The notes below the pieces were generated by a model. That model did not search any database. It saw only the letters and a list, made by a program, of their open reading frames with translations, and was not told where the DNA came from. From NCBI GenBank assembly GCA_019313505.1, contig JAFDBA010000120.1:1-15013 (forward strand): a stretch of 15,013 nt of DNA, written 5' to 3'. The stretch is from Deltaproteobacteria bacterium (lineage in GTDB: Bacteria; Desulfobacterota; Desulfobacteria; Desulfobacterales; UBA11574). Below are positions 6,382-13,899 of this stretch, piece by piece. Position numbers and translations under genes: made by a program. Positions within the stretch are counted from its first letter, which is position 1, and each line of letters starts with the position of its first letter.

Positions 6382-6398
6382 CCTAACCCGGACAAGCC
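6382..6398 (-). repeat. 17-bp inverted repeat, right copy, flanking the phosphatase gene
   Basis: CCTAACCCGGACAAGCC is the exact reverse complement of 5886-5902. It lies just upstream of the phosphatase start, so its minus-strand AGGA may also serve as the ribosome-binding site. Confidence 0.9.
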
Positions 6399-6409
6399 GG
6401 AAAAGTTAC

Positions 6410-6523
6410 AAGTGACCTAAAGTTTGAAGTGATCTAAAGTTAAGGAGTCGCTACGCTCCGGCTGTTTATATTAAATTGGTGGAATTCCACAACTTTAGTC
6501 ACTTTAGTTCACTTTAGTCACTT
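6410..6523. repeat. Inverted tract of short AAGTGA-CTAAAGTT units with central palindrome
   Basis: The left arm 6410-6441 has two units of the form AAGTGA(C/T)CTAAAGTT. The right arm 6491-6523 has three units of the complement, AACTTTAGT(T)C-ACTT, so the arms can pair into a long hairpin. Between them are a small dyad, GGAGTCGCTACGCTCC (6445-6460), and the perfect 12-bp palindrome GTGGAATTCCAC (6479-6490). The tract is intergenic, between the phosphatase and NUDIX genes. The stretch from 6530 to 6636 shows nothing further. Confidence 0.85.
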
Positions 6524-6636
6524 CACACTTGATAAGTTTAGATATTTTTTGCCATAAAATACACAAAAAATATAACTAAGGTACTAAAATGGTTGAGTAG
6601 TTGGTTGACCCATGATAACGGTTTTGGTCAAGCGGA

Positions 6637-7467
6637 CTATCCGTTTCCGGTGAGATAATTTTCATCCAAAGATCCGTAGACCACAGGGAGCGATTCAATA
6701 TCCGGGGGCTTGAATCCAAAGACAATTTCAAGAAAAACCATCGTAATACGAAAGGTTGCACCCCAAAGCACTTCATATTCATCTTGATGCTCATGGAGAA
6801 AGCAGGGATATTCTTTCACATTTAGATCTTTCCCGTTTTTCCGGGATGATCCAATATGTAATCGATAACGCGCATAATTAGAAGGATTCAATAGATTTGG
6901 GAATGGAATATAAACGATTTTTTCCACCTCCCAGTTCGGTGAGAATCGCTTTTGACGGCCGGTCCAGCAAACCATAGGATAGATCACCCTGCGGAACATG
7001 ACAAGTTGCTGTGACGGCAAAGGGCCTAAAAATTTTACTCCAAGAGGGTTCAAACGCATTTCCTCAAAGCCCTCCCGTAAACATGTGGCAAAAAGGAGCG
7101 CCATACGTCGTGCCTCCTTGCGTTGCTTTTTACGCCAAAGTGACCAGTAAGGCCAACGTGATAGTGGAGAACCTGGCAGGTACAAAAGCTTTGCAAGATA
7201 ATAATCGAAACCGGAAAAGATACTTCCACCCGGGCAGCAAAGATCTCCCGGTTGTTTTACCCTTAAGGATCGTTTATTTAAAATCAGACAGGACGTTGGA
7301 GAAAATCCTTTTCCTTGGCAATTTGGACCGAGCAGAAACAGCACGGAAGATGTGATAGATGAATCTGTAACTCCTTTCGAAAAAACCACATTATTGTGGT
7401 TTCTTTCTTGAAGCGCATACAGTATCTGTTTAATAAAGGCTTGAGAGTCTCCTAAATAATTTTGCAT
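6637..7467 (-). CDS. NUDIX hydrolase, CoA-pyrophosphatase-like, with expanded Nudix box
   Basis: This 276-aa protein has a GDLCCPGG strand-loop (residues 74-81) matching the FPGG of CoA diphosphatases. LREGFEEMRLNP (130-141) supplies the REx2EE core of the Nudix box, where E132, E135 and E136 would bind the catalytic Mg/Mn. A C-terminal LWGATFRIT (234-242) resembles the WGxTxRI segment of NudL/NUDT7-type CoA pyrophosphatases. In the usual box (G-x5-E-x7-REUxEExGU) only about 14 residues separate the glycine pair from RE; here about 50 do, including LLYLPGSPLSRWPYWSLW. The protein probably cleaves a nucleoside-diphosphate-linked substrate such as CoA, but the substrate is unproven. ATG 7467 follows GGGGATTAG about 7 nt upstream. 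It is divergent from the broken amidohydrolase gene. Confidence 0.82.
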   Translation of the reverse strand: MQNYLGDSQAFIKQILYALQERNHNNVVFSKGVTDSSITSSVLFLLGPNCQGKGFSPTSCLILNKRSLRVKQPGDLCCPGGSIFSGFDYYLAKLLYLPGSPLSRWPYWSLWRKKQRKEARRMALLFATCLREGFEEMRLNPLGVKFLGPLPSQQLVMFRRVIYPMVCWTGRQKRFSPNWEVEKIVYIPFPNLLNPSNYARYRLHIGSSRKNGKDLNVKEYPCFLHEHQDEYEVLWGATFRITMVFLEIVFGFKPPDIESLPVVYGSLDENYLTGNG

Positions 7468-7587
7468 TTAATCTAATCCCCTGATATCGTCAAATATATA
7501 TCATTACTCATTTATTTCATTCTTGAACTTTTTGCAAGTTTGCGTTAATCCCAATTCGCACTTTAAAAAAGATAAAGGAGTTATGAG

Positions 7588-8728
7588 ATGCATGGAAAAC
7601 TGTCTGATGACTTTTACAATTGGCTTGTGGATTTGCGTCGCTGGTTTCACCGGTTCCCGGAACCGGCTTACAAGGAAAAGAAAACCTCCGCCAAAATTTG
7701 TGAAGTGCTCGAAGGGTTCAACGTTCCTTTTCAAGCGGGTGTGGGTAAAACCGGTGTTGTAGCAAAGGTCAGCGCAAGTCAACCAGGGCCTTTGGTAGCC
7801 TTTCGAGCGGATATGGATGCCCTTCCTCTGGAAGAAAGGAATGATGTCCCATACAAATCACAGCATCATGGATTCATGCACGCCTGCGGTCATGACGGGC
7901 ATACTACCATTGCTCTCGGTGTGATACGATGGCTCATGGAAAACCGATGGCGTCAAAACGGTTCAGGTGGAATTCTCTTTATATTCCAGCCTGCGGAAGA
8001 AGGAGGAGCCGGCGCCAAGGCCATGTTGAATACCGGCATTTTAGACTCGGAACCGGTGGAGGCAGCTTTTGCCGGGCATATGTATCCCGAACTTGCTGCA
8101 GGACATATCGGAATCGCTCCTGAAATCAGCAATGCGTCTGCGGATACACTCTTTATTCGATTAAAAGGCAAAGGCGGCCACGGCGCTCATCCGCATCATT
8201 GCTCTTATCAGCCGGGAGGTTCCGCCCCTTGAAAGCGCAGTACTGACCATCGGACGTTTCCAGGCCGGAACGGCTTCAAATATCATACCGGAAGAAGCCG
8301 TTCTTGAGGGTACCCTCAGAACCCTGGAGCCGGACATTCGCAAACAGATTATAAAACGCCTGGAAGAACTGGTCAAAGGTGTGGCCCAGTCTTGCGGCAT
8401 ACTGGCAACGCTTGAAGTTAAAAGGGGATATCCTGTGCTGGTAAATGATTCTGAACTGGTTAAGCACACCATTGCCTGCGCCGGGGAAGTTCTGGGGACT
8501 GACAAAGTCCACAGCGGACTTCCCAGAATGGGTGCCGAGGATTTTGCCTACTTTTGCCAAAAGTGGGGCGGGGTAATGGTAGGGCTGGGATGCCACGATC
8601 CACTCAAAGGCTTTCAATACGGCCTCCATTCTCCATATTTCAATATTGACGAAAGGGCTCTGGAAGTAGGAACCCGGCTTTTCGCTCATGTTCTTACTCA
8701 ATATACAGAGAGAAAAAAAAGGTTATGA
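7588..8728 (+). pseudogene. M20D metallo-amidohydrolase, broken by internal deletion and frameshift
   Basis: Frame one (7588-8232) encodes the M20D catalytic start: HRFPEPAYKE, RADMDALP, HACGHDGHT (metal ligands C100, H102), PAEEGG (E137/E138), AGHMYP (H164) and GKGGHGAHPHH. At about 8202 the frame changes; the rest (8204-8728) continues in the +1 frame as LISREVPPLESAVLTIGRF, NIIPEEAVLEGTLRTLE, MGAEDFAYF and LHSPYFNID. Intact relatives have some 16-20 residues between the HPHHC and SREVPP equivalents, and these are missing. A deletion of roughly 50 bp, not a multiple of three, is therefore the simplest explanation. The intact enzyme would hydrolyse N-acyl or N-aroyl amino acids (hippurate-hydrolase type). 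AAGGAG at 7575-7580 supports the start. The 213-aa product lacks half the dimerisation lid and the C-terminal metal-site His, so it should be inactive. Confidence 0.88.
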
Positions 8729-8748
8729 TTTTTTCCGGTTAATCCGGG

Positions 8749-9906
8749 CTACGGTAAGGGTCTAGAAACCGTTATAGTGTTGAAACCTTCAGATAACTCC
8801 GCCAGATTGTTACCGCTCACTTCTATACCCAGTCCCGGGCCATTCAAAGGATCGGCTTCACCCCCCGGACCCATTGACACATCTTCGACTGTAACGTTTT
8901 TTTTCAGCAGAAACTCATCATAAGAACCGTCACAGTACACGGCATCACTGCAAAGAAGGCATAGAATCCTGCCGGCGGCCGAAAGAATGCCTGACTCACC
9001 AAGATGACATCCGATCTGGAAAGAAATTCCTTTGTACCTTAAATACTCGATAATCTTTAATGAATTTCTGAACCCTCCGCATTTGGACAATCTAACATTT
9101 ATCATCTTATAGCAGCCCTCTTGGGCAATCTTTTCCATATCACCCAAAGAGCATGCCGACTCATCGGCCATCAAAACCACACCGGCTTTTTGCATAAGGT
9201 CGGCAAAATCGGAGATTTCCGGGTCGTTCGGCCTCATGGGCTGTTCAATAACCTTTATCCCGTAATTGTTTATCAGAGACACATGCTTTAAGGCCAAAGC
9301 ATAATTCCAAACACAGTTAATATCAATTTTAAGATCGCAATCTTCTCCGAACACCTTGCGGACAGTATCAAGGATTTCTTTGTTTTGGGATACATCTTTA
9401 CCCATTTTTAGTTTCAGCTTTTTCACTTTCATTTTTTTGATCAGCCGACATATCTCAACAATTCTTTGTTTGCCGGCGAGCGGAAGTGCGGCACCGTAGT
9501 AAACTTTGTTTATCATAGAATCTTGGGGAAAATAGTCTATGATGTTTTTGCCCTGGTGTTTGCCCAAAGCATCCAGCATCGCTGTTTCCAGGGCACAAAT
9601 AGCAGCATTGTGAGCTTTCCCATGGAAAAGACCGTCGACGAAATTCCATATCTGTGAAACATCATCTAAGGCCCATGGAAAATTATCGAGCTGAATAAAG
9701 CCGGTTATACTTCGAACTACGCTTTCCTGAGACTCTCCGGTTACAAAAGACCTTGGGGCACCTTCACCATATCCATTGATTTCACCCTGTTCCGCAACCA
9801 CTTGTACAATGATGTTTTTAACTGAATATCTTTTTCTCAGAGAGTGAGCAAACTCGGATGAAAACGGGAGCACAATCGGATATACACTTATGTGATCTAT
9901 TCGCAT
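8749..9906 (-). CDS. Enolase-superfamily enzyme of the muconate cycloisomerase/dipeptide epimerase type
   Basis: This 385-aa protein has the complete two-base active site of the MLE subgroup: KxK with K165/K167 in KLKLKMG, metal ligands D195 (KIDIN), E221 (IEQP) and D248 (ADES), and the opposing base K275 (RLSKCGG). CHLGESGILSA (300-310) is typical of the C-terminal barrel strand. Enzymes of this group abstract the proton alpha to a carboxylate; L-Ala-D/L-Glu-type dipeptide epimerase, o-succinylbenzoate synthase and muconate cycloisomerase are the main alternatives. No menaquinone or peptidoglycan-recycling genes lie nearby to decide. AAGGA about 9 nt before ATG 9906 supports the start. It ends 20 bp from the convergent broken amidohydrolase and lies 130 bp downstream of the sensor kinase. 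Confidence 0.88.
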   Translation of the reverse strand: MRIDHISVYPIVLPFSSEFAHSLRKRYSVKNIIVQVVAEQGEINGYGEGAPRSFVTGESQESVVRSITGFIQLDNFPWALDDVSQIWNFVDGLFHGKAHNAAICALETAMLDALGKHQGKNIIDYFPQDSMINKVYYGAALPLAGKQRIVEICRLIKKMKVKKLKLKMGKDVSQNKEILDTVRKVFGEDCDLKIDINCVWNYALALKHVSLINNYGIKVIEQPMRPNDPEISDFADLMQKAGVVLMADESACSLGDMEKIAQEGCYKMINVRLSKCGGFRNSLKIIEYLRYKGISFQIGCHLGESGILSAAGRILCLLCSDAVYCDGSYDEFLLKKNVTVEDVSMGPGGEADPLNGPGLGIEVSGNNLAELSEGFNTITVSRPLP

Positions 9907-9917
9907 ATAATGTGTCC

Positions 9918-10000
9918 TTAGGTTTTAAGATTTAGGTTTTAGGCAACTATATATTATTGTTTTAACAGATACTTAAAACTTAATACCTAAAACTTAAAAC
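9918..10000. repeat. Inverted repeat of GTTTTAAG/TTTAGGTTTTA units
   Basis: The left arm 9922-9943 and the reverse complement of 9979-10000 match at 19 of 22 positions, and each arm is itself built from related TTTTAAG/TTTTAGG units. The tract sits between the enolase-family gene and the sensor kinase gene and fills most of the 130-bp gap. It resembles the tract at 6410-6523 in layout, not in sequence. Confidence 0.75.
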
Positions 10001-10036
10001 GTCCGTAAAAAGTCAATATTTGGCAATGAGGAACGA

Positions 10037-12010
10037 TCAGCGGGGAGTGTTCGGCAGTTTTAAGGTAAAGATTGTTCCCCCATTTATATTGTTTCTTACT
10101 TGAATAATTCCGCCATGATCTTGCATATTCTGATGGGCAATAAACAATCCAAGACCGGTACCACTGTGCATTTTACTCTTATGCTTGGTCGTAAAATAGG
10201 GATCAAACACCTTGTCAATATGAGCAAGTGAAATTCCGGGCCCATTATCTTTAATCTCGATGCTAACCGTGGCCTGTTTTTCCTTTTCGGTACAATTTTT
10301 TATAATTAACTCGATCTTCCCTCCCTCAAGAGTAAAATCAACGGCATTTGAAAGGATATTTAAAACAACCTGTTTCATCTTTTCAGAATCCATCCAAACT
10401 TGTCCGATATTGGGATCAAACTGACAGGAGACGTCAATCTTCTTGGCATTAGTTTGTGGTGAAACCAGAAGAATCATTGAATCAATCAATCCACGCAGAT
10501 CATTTAACTCCATGTGTGATTCTTTTGTGTTGACCAGGTCCAGAAGTTCTGTAATAAGATTATTTATCCGGCGTGTCTCTTCCATTGCAATCTTATGAAA
10601 GTCTTTTTGAAATTCTTCATCGTTGTATTTCTGCGGCATCATCTGGATAAAAGTCCCTATGGCTGTTAAGGGATTCTTGATTTCATGGGCCAATCTTGCT
10701 GCCATATTCCCTAAAAAGGAGAATTTTTCGGACCGGCTCAATAGGGCATGTGATTGCTTGAGTTCTTCCATCTGTTCTTGAAGCCTGCTGTAAAGTTTCG
10801 CGTTTTCTATGGCTATGGCGATCTGAGGCGCAAAAATTTCCAGTATTTCGCGGGTTTCTATAGGCACGCCTTTTCCATCAACCGCATCCGTAGCAATAAC
10901 ACCGATCACCTTTGAACGGGTGATAAGGGGAAGTACATATACCGAAGTCGGTTTTCCGTGGGTCAACATAATGTTCTCTTTTCTAAGGGTTGAACTTTTT
11001 ACCTCAGGCACATATTCCGGCCGTCCGGTGTTGGTTACCCTGACGAGAATATTACTTAAACGGTTTAAAGAAACCTTGTAATCTCTGATAACCTCCGGTA
11101 CGTCACCATCAAAACCAATGCCGTGAATGTATTCAAGAAACCCTTTGTCTTCATTAATAAGCATGATTACGGCACGGTTGATCCGACATACATTGGACAG
11201 AAGGTTCATGATTACGCTAAGGAGTTGTTCCAGGTCCAGCAAAGACAGGATCGCCTTACCGGTTTCCTGTATGGCTTCAAGTTGTTTGATTCTTTTATTA
11301 AGCTCCATATTCAGCAGATTGACTTCCTCGTATTTTTGTTCGATAACCGCTTTATCTTCTTCCATTTCAGTTATGGTTTCCATAAGAACCGATTTTGACG
11401 TAAAAAACCGTGAGAGAATCTCATGGAATCTGTTTTTGAAAGGCCATTTAATATGGTATTCACAGTACGGATTTCCATCAAAGTAACAACATTTTTCCTT
11501 AATTACTGCGGGGTTTCCTTTCCATATTTGCGGCATTGAAGCATAAACGCCTTGGTTATACAGGCATATGTTTTTTGTTACCTCCATCTTAGGATCCCAG
11601 TGTAAACGTACAACCGCGTTATTTTTTTTAAGTTCGACAAGCTCTACTCTTTTGTTTCTATTCCAGCGGTCATTTATTTTCTGGCCGTGTTTGAGCGCTT
11701 TTCTAACAGACCAGAATGTCTTGAATATAATACGCTGAGCATAGCCCAGAGAAATGTTTTCTGTAGCATACCTGCCGATTTTATAAGCCGCCATTTCCTC
11801 ATTAAGAATTACTGCTGCCCTTTTGTATAACCTAGAAATTACGCTGCAGGAAATCCAGTTGTTGGGATCTATTAAATAACTTTCAGGATCCTGAAGCGCA
11901 TCAATTTCCGGATCAAGATTCCCGAAAAGAGCACTGCAGTCGCCGGCATTATATTTTTTGACGTAATCAAGGATTGCTCTGGAATTTATGCAGCTCGTTT
12001 CCTTTTCCAT
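10037..12010 (-). CDS. Soluble sensor histidine kinase: cysteine-bearing N-terminal sensor, GAF, HisKA, HATPase
   Basis: This 657-aa protein has no membrane segment. Residues about 50-190 form an N-terminal domain ending in KEKCCYFDGNPYCEYHIKW, with C174/C175 and C183. This resembles the C-terminal cysteine motif of V4R/XylR-N-type small-molecule or metal sensors; the assignment is tentative. A coiled coil (about 210-250) leads to a GAF domain (about 255-405), then a second helix and the HisKA motif LAHEIKNPLTAIG (H442). The ATPase domain has its N-box at N551/N555, DNGPGI at 588-593, FDPYFTTK at 602-609 and GTGLGL at 617-622. It would autophosphorylate H442; no receiver domain or adjacent regulator is present, so it is an orphan. 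ATG 12010 has no strong ribosome-binding site. It lies 91 bp downstream of the radical SAM gene on the same strand. Confidence 0.9.
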   Translation of the reverse strand: MEKETSCINSRAILDYVKKYNAGDCSALFGNLDPEIDALQDPESYLIDPNNWISCSVISRLYKRAAVILNEEMAAYKIGRYATENISLGYAQRIIFKTFWSVRKALKHGQKINDRWNRNKRVELVELKKNNAVVRLHWDPKMEVTKNICLYNQGVYASMPQIWKGNPAVIKEKCCYFDGNPYCEYHIKWPFKNRFHEILSRFFTSKSVLMETITEMEEDKAVIEQKYEEVNLLNMELNKRIKQLEAIQETGKAILSLLDLEQLLSVIMNLLSNVCRINRAVIMLINEDKGFLEYIHGIGFDGDVPEVIRDYKVSLNRLSNILVRVTNTGRPEYVPEVKSSTLRKENIMLTHGKPTSVYVLPLITRSKVIGVIATDAVDGKGVPIETREILEIFAPQIAIAIENAKLYSRLQEQMEELKQSHALLSRSEKFSFLGNMAARLAHEIKNPLTAIGTFIQMMPQKYNDEEFQKDFHKIAMEETRRINNLITELLDLVNTKESHMELNDLRGLIDSMILLVSPQTNAKKIDVSCQFDPNIGQVWMDSEKMKQVVLNILSNAVDFTLEGGKIELIIKNCTEKEKQATVSIEIKDNGPGISLAHIDKVFDPYFTTKHKSKMHSGTGLGLFIAHQNMQDHGGIIQVRNNINGGTIFTLKLPNTPR

Positions 12011-12101
12011 TTTATTAGCCGATTTTATAGGTCAAAAACTTGGTGGGGTTGTTCCCGCCCAATGCGTAATACGGACCGGAAATGCACCGTTTCGTCAGAA
12101 T

Positions 12102-13640
12102 TTATAACTTTAAAATTCGGGTGTTTCTTTGATCTGACATCAATGTTTTATATTTTTCGGTTAACACGGGCACCGATTTTTTGAAAATTGAAAGGCTTTC
12201 ACCCTGTACGTTAAATATTGATCTGTTGCTGTCTCTGAAACATTGGTCGGATATGGCATCATCCCTTAGGGACCGAGCCGGAAGTCTGAAAAAAGGCATG
12301 ATATTTAAAAGTGCACTTTTTATCTTTTGTGTGTAATTGGATAAGTTAAAAATTTTTGTATTATAATCGAGAATAGTTTCAAAATCCAAATTTTTCGATG
12401 GTTGTCTGACAATATTCTGCCCAAAAACACCGTCATCATCAAAAACAACATCCGGCAGAGATACGGCAAGGTCATAAATCTTGGTTTTGGGATATACATG
12501 ACATTCCCCGATCTTAAAGATATGTCCCCCAGGACCTTTGTCTTTAGATAAATTTTGCACAAAGACAAGGCTTTTTTCAAGATCTTCTTCCGTATCACCC
12601 GGATACCCGGAAATCATAAAAATTATCATCGGAATTTCATTTCGGGCGGCTTCTTTGAAAATAGCTACGGTATTTGCAATATATTTTTCATAATGAGATT
12701 TGTCCTTAACCTTATTCATGCGTCTTAAAGTGCTGTAACTGGCCGATTCAAAGCCAAGGGCAATAATGCCGCACACATCCGCAATGTCGGAGAGCAGAGA
12801 AGGATCAAGCACATCACAACGACTTTCAAAATTAACTTTCATCCCCAATGACCTGAGTAATGGAAACAGATCAAAAGATTTAAAGAGAGCATCACTGACC
12901 AACAGGGTATGGGCACTGATCTTATCCGCCAAATTCTTCAGGTCGTTATGGACTATTTCAGGCGGCACTTTTCTCCTGTGAGGCCGCATAAATTCTTCCA
13001 TGCAAAAATTACACCCATAAGCACAACCCCTGCTGAAGGCATATGGCAAAATATCGTACTTCCTGGGTTGCATTAATAAATCAAGGTTAAGAAGCGCTTT
13101 TTTAGCGAGATCAAACCGTTTTCCTCTCCGGGCTAAATATATTTGACCATTCTTTTTCCACGCAATGCCGGGAATATCTTCGGCGATCGGATTTTTCCCC
13201 CCATGCAAAAGCTCAATGATCTTGAGTGAAGATTCTTCGCCTTCACCCAACACAATCAAATCTACCGCCGTGGTTTTGGAAAAAATCTCTTCATAATAAA
13301 TGGTCGGGAAATACCCCCCTAAAAAGATGAAGATATCCGGATCAAATACCTTGATAAGATTACACAGATCAATGACCTCTTCTGCCTGTGAAATTGCCGT
13401 GCATGATATGCCCACACCCTTTGGTTGTAATTGTGACAGGTCCTTTAAGAATTCACGGCAGATCTGTTCTTTTCCTTCTTTGTCAAGAGGCAAACCATAG
13501 TCCATGGGTACGGAAATAACTTTTATTTTTATGTCGGGTCTGTTAATCTTTACAAAACTCGAGATTTCCAGAATAGGCAACGGATAAGCAGGAACATACA
13601 TCCCTGTATTTTTTGAAATCGGTTCAATAAATAAGAACAT
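12102..13640 (-). CDS. B12-binding-type radical SAM protein
   Basis: This 512-aa protein has an N-terminal Rossmann-like region (about 1-150) with GVGISCTAIS, FLGGYFPT and LGEGEES, as in cobalamin-dependent radical SAM proteins. The radical SAM core begins at SRGCAYGCNFC: C206, C210 and C213 form the CxxxCxxC that binds the 4Fe-4S cluster. ALGFESAS and IMIIFMISGYPGDTEED lie further along the barrel. The core would cleave S-adenosylmethionine to a 5'-deoxyadenosyl radical. The DxHxxG cobalamin-ligand motif is not apparent, so B12 may bind base-off without a protein His, or not at all. The C-terminal 130 residues match nothing I know. It follows the acyltransferase on the same strand (259-bp gap), which suggests lipid modification, but the substrate is unknown. 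AGGA lies about 9 nt before ATG 13640. Confidence 0.87.
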   Translation of the reverse strand: MFLFIEPISKNTGMYVPAYPLPILEISSFVKINRPDIKIKVISVPMDYGLPLDKEGKEQICREFLKDLSQLQPKGVGISCTAISQAEEVIDLCNLIKVFDPDIFIFLGGYFPTIYYEEIFSKTTAVDLIVLGEGEESSLKIIELLHGGKNPIAEDIPGIAWKKNGQIYLARRGKRFDLAKKALLNLDLLMQPRKYDILPYAFSRGCAYGCNFCMEEFMRPHRRKVPPEIVHNDLKNLADKISAHTLLVSDALFKSFDLFPLLRSLGMKVNFESRCDVLDPSLLSDIADVCGIIALGFESASYSTLRRMNKVKDKSHYEKYIANTVAIFKEAARNEIPMIIFMISGYPGDTEEDLEKSLVFVQNLSKDKGPGGHIFKIGECHVYPKTKIYDLAVSLPDVVFDDDGVFGQNIVRQPSKNLDFETILDYNTKIFNLSNYTQKIKSALLNIMPFFRLPARSLRDDAISDQCFRDSNRSIFNVQGESLSIFKKSVPVLTEKYKTLMSDQRNTRILKL

Positions 13641-13649
13641 TGTAAAATC

Positions 13650-13676
13650 CTAAGCACCTTCCAAGTCAATGCTTAG
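13650..13676. promoter_or_regulatory. Short dyad just upstream of the radical SAM gene
   Basis: CTAAGCA (13650-13656) and TGCTTAG (13670-13676) form a 7-bp inverted repeat with a 13-bp spacer, 10 bp upstream of the start codon. It could be an operator or a leader hairpin that affects the ribosome-binding site. The function is unproven. Confidence 0.25.
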
Positions 13677-13726
13677 AAGATGTGGCCCTTAATGGGCAGC
13701 GAAATTGTAATTGCTTGTAAGGTCAA

Positions 13727-13807
13727 GATGCTGGATACTTGATTCTGGATATAACAATTGAATTATCCTTCATTATCCAGCATCCAGAGACCGGTATCCA
13801 GTATCTG
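13727..13807. repeat. Inverted tract of GATGCTGGATA / TATCCAGCATC units
   Basis: GATGCTGGATA (13727-13737) is the exact reverse complement of 13774-13784. Degenerate TCTGGATA and TATCCAGTATC units surround both. The tract occupies the gap between the acyltransferase and radical SAM genes. It has the same design as the tracts at 6410 and 9918: short related units arranged as an inverted pair. Confidence 0.75.
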
Positions 13808-13841
13808 TCGCAATTGTAAAATAAATTTGGACCGTGCAATT

Positions 13842-13861
13842 ATCGACAATATTTTGTCGAT
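13842..13861. terminator. Hairpin downstream of the acyltransferase gene, possible terminator
   Basis: ATCGACAA/TTGTCGAT (13842-13849 with 13854-13861) form a perfect 8-bp stem with a 4-nt loop, about 38 bp past the acyltransferase stop. A T-rich stretch follows on the plus strand (TTTGCTTT) but not on the minus strand, so it is a poor intrinsic terminator for the gene it follows. Confidence 0.35.
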
Positions 13862-13899
13862 TTTGCTTTAATAAGCACCTATGGTATCCAACGTCAGGC

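Noticed and set aside
6375..6395. Upstream TTG start for the phosphatase
   Set aside because: It would make repeat DNA coding and place the P-loop too far from the N-terminus; ATG 6371 has an AGGA and the family-typical length.
6410..6523. CRISPR array
   Set aside because: Units are short, degenerate, without uniform spacers, and arranged as an inverted pair; no cas genes are nearby.
7523..7551. Sigma-70-like promoter TTGAAC-N17-TAATCC before the amidohydrolase
   Set aside because: The match is modest and common in AT-rich DNA; not enough to annotate.
8161..8701. Two minus-strand frames of 114 and 141 aa over the second half of the amidohydrolase
   Set aside because: The plus strand encodes recognisable M20D sequence here; the minus frames match no family and are shadows.
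8736..8748. CCGG-TTAAT-CCGG hairpin between the convergent amidohydrolase and enolase-family genes
   Set aside because: Only a 4-bp stem, and no T-run in the correct position on either strand.
11123..11486. Two plus-strand frames inside the sensor kinase gene
   Set aside because: They are antisense to the GAF and coiled-coil coding region, with no homology or ribosome-binding site.
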